Shown in pieces: positions 14,856 through 15,457 of a stretch of DNA of 15,457 bases (the stretch's first letter is position 1; the number at the start of each line of letters is the position of its first letter). A model generated the notes under the pieces. It was not told the DNA's origin and searched no databases. It saw only the letters and a program-made list of their open reading frames with translations. The stretch lies in assembly GCA_036645935.1 (NCBI GenBank), contig JAVXNE010000015.1:1-15457 (forward strand), read 5' to 3'. This stretch comes from JAUNBN01 sp036645935. GTDB lineage: Bacteria; Bacillota; Clostridia; Oscillospirales; Ruminococcaceae. A program made the translations under genes and the position numbers.

Positions 14856-14884
14856 TTGACGCTTTCTCTGAATTGAGTTATACT
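14856..14884 (+). promoter_or_regulatory. Promoter of the DUF5684-like gene
   Basis: TTGACG (14856-14861), a 17-bp spacer and TATACT (14879-14884) form a strong sigma-A promoter only 5 bp after the lipoprotein stop codon. The start is near 14891. A short stem AAAGC/GCTTT (14849-14853/14861-14865) spans the -35 box and might weakly end the upstream transcript. Confidence 0.7.
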
Positions 14885-14893
14885 TAAGTTGAG

Positions 14894-14916
14894 GCAACGG
14901 TTAATTAACCGGTTGC
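14894..14916 (+). promoter_or_regulatory. Palindrome at the transcription start of the DUF5684-like gene
   Basis: GCAAC-GGTTAA (14894-14904) is mirrored by TTAACC-G-GTTGC (14905-14916), an 11-bp inverted repeat with one extra G and no loop. It begins 3 bases after the predicted start near 14891. It could be a dyad operator for a repressor, or a stable 5' hairpin in the mRNA. Neither role is proven. Confidence 0.5.
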
Positions 14917-14955
14917 GCAAATTATTTGAATTCATACTGCTAAAGAGGTTAACAA

Positions 14956-15339
14956 ATGGAATCCAACGCAGAACAGATTTACGTTTACGAACAGGCTCCG
15001 TATTCACCGCTCGCAATGTTTCTTTCACTGGCTGTTGCGATTTTCCTCACCGTTTGCCTGTGGAAAATTTTCACCAAGGCAGGCGCGCCGGGTTGGGCCG
15101 CTATCATCCCGTTCTATAACATGTACGTCCTTTTCAAAATCACCTGGGGTTGCGGCTGGAAGTTTCTCTTCATGATTATTCCTGTTGTCAACATCGTCTT
15201 CTACGTCTTGACATATATCAAGCTTGCAAAGGCGTTTGGCAAGGGAACAGGGTTCGCTTGGGGTCTCATCTTCCTCTCGCTTATATTTATGCCGATGCTC
15301 GCGTTTGGCAATGCCAAATATCTCGGAATCCCCGCATAG
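14956..15339 (+). CDS. Small multi-pass membrane protein, DUF5684-like
   Basis: The 127-residue protein has about three to four hydrophobic segments (18-36, 46-62, 68-88, 100-118). The conserved WKIFTKAGAPGW (36-47), IPFYNMYVLFKI (51-62), a tryptophan-rich turn, IPVVNIV (75-81) and LAKAFGKGTGFAWGLIFLSLIFMPMLAFG (90-118) match the DUF5684 family, often annotated as membrane proteins near signal peptidase. No function has been assigned to this family that I know of. The ribosome-binding site AAAGAGG (14942-14948) is 7 bases before the ATG. It has its own promoter and is probably monocistronic. Confidence 0.87.
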   Translation: MESNAEQIYVYEQAPYSPLAMFLSLAVAIFLTVCLWKIFTKAGAPGWAAIIPFYNMYVLFKITWGCGWKFLFMIIPVVNIVFYVLTYIKLAKAFGKGTGFAWGLIFLSLIFMPMLAFGNAKYLGIPA

Positions 15340-15457
15340 TTTCGCAGCGTACATAACAATAAAAAAGCCATGCCGCGCCGGAACCGTCCCCGAGTAAAAA
15401 AAGGCAGCACAAAGAAAATACAACCGCAGAATATCTATCTATCACGCCGTCTGACTC
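15340..15457. other. Terminal spacer, nothing recognised
   Basis: The 118 bases after the DUF5684-like gene contain A-runs (15361-15366, 15397-15403) flanking a G/C-rich stretch. Read on the minus strand this becomes a G/C-rich segment followed by a T-run, but no stem longer than 4 bp was found. No plus-strand terminator and no gene were identified. Confidence 0.4.

Noticed and set aside
14849..14865. Intrinsic terminator at the end of the FkbH operon
   Set aside because: The stem AAAGC/GCTTT is only 5 bp and A/T-rich, and no T-run follows; it is mentioned only as a possible weak stop.
15361..15403. Minus-strand terminator of a gene beyond the window
   Set aside because: There is a T-run on the minus strand, but no stem longer than about 4 bp precedes it.

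Overview
The window comes from a Gram-positive, Bacillota-type bacterium. The truncated 16S rRNA gene at the left edge has a 5' region like that of Clostridia, and resembles Oscillospirales/Ruminococcaceae-type sequences from memory; the exact family cannot be fixed without a search. Strong Shine-Dalgarno sites, sigma-A-type promoters, an S4-domain YlmH homologue and a flavinylated, membrane-anchored reductase fit that reading. No phage, transposase or CRISPR signature was seen.

Layout from left to right. (1) Positions 1-1194 hold the 5' part of a 16S rRNA gene on the minus strand, its hairpin-rich leader and two tandem rrn promoters, followed by gene-free DNA and a promoter for the divergent adenine deaminase gene (ade, 1195-2892, +). 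(2) A minus-strand operon (5086 to 3068) encodes a GNAT acetyltransferase, a papain/C39-like cysteine peptidase homologue and a YlmH-like S4 RNA-binding protein, and ends in a good intrinsic terminator. (3) Positions 5201-5475 are a 9-bp tandem repeat of 30 full units with no indels. (4) A minus-strand gene (7365 to 5638) encodes a membrane-anchored protein with an FMN-binding domain and an FAD reductase domain. Its promoter overlaps that of a divergent plus-strand acyltransferase carrying a zinc ribbon (7460-8704). (5) A membrane-anchored alpha/beta hydrolase lies on the minus strand (9671 to 8715), convergent with the acyltransferase and divergent from the next operon.

(6) The most notable region is a tightly coupled plus-strand operon, 9867-14850: FkbH-like HAD protein, acyl carrier protein, MaoC-type hydratase, short-chain reductase, a large GNAT-like protein ending in a DQDRPN signature, and a lipoprotein. 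A strong promoter (TTGCAT-17-TATAAT) precedes it, and four of its five gene junctions overlap or nearly abut. The gene set looks like a compact pathway that builds a small hydroxylated acyl group on a dedicated carrier protein and transfers it to an acceptor, possibly a cell-surface sugar or polymer. No ketosynthase, acyltransferase domain or glycosyltransferase is present in the window, so starter unit and acceptor are unknown.

(7) A separate promoter with a palindrome at its predicted transcription start drives a small DUF5684-like membrane protein (14956-15339). The last 118 bases hold nothing recognisable.
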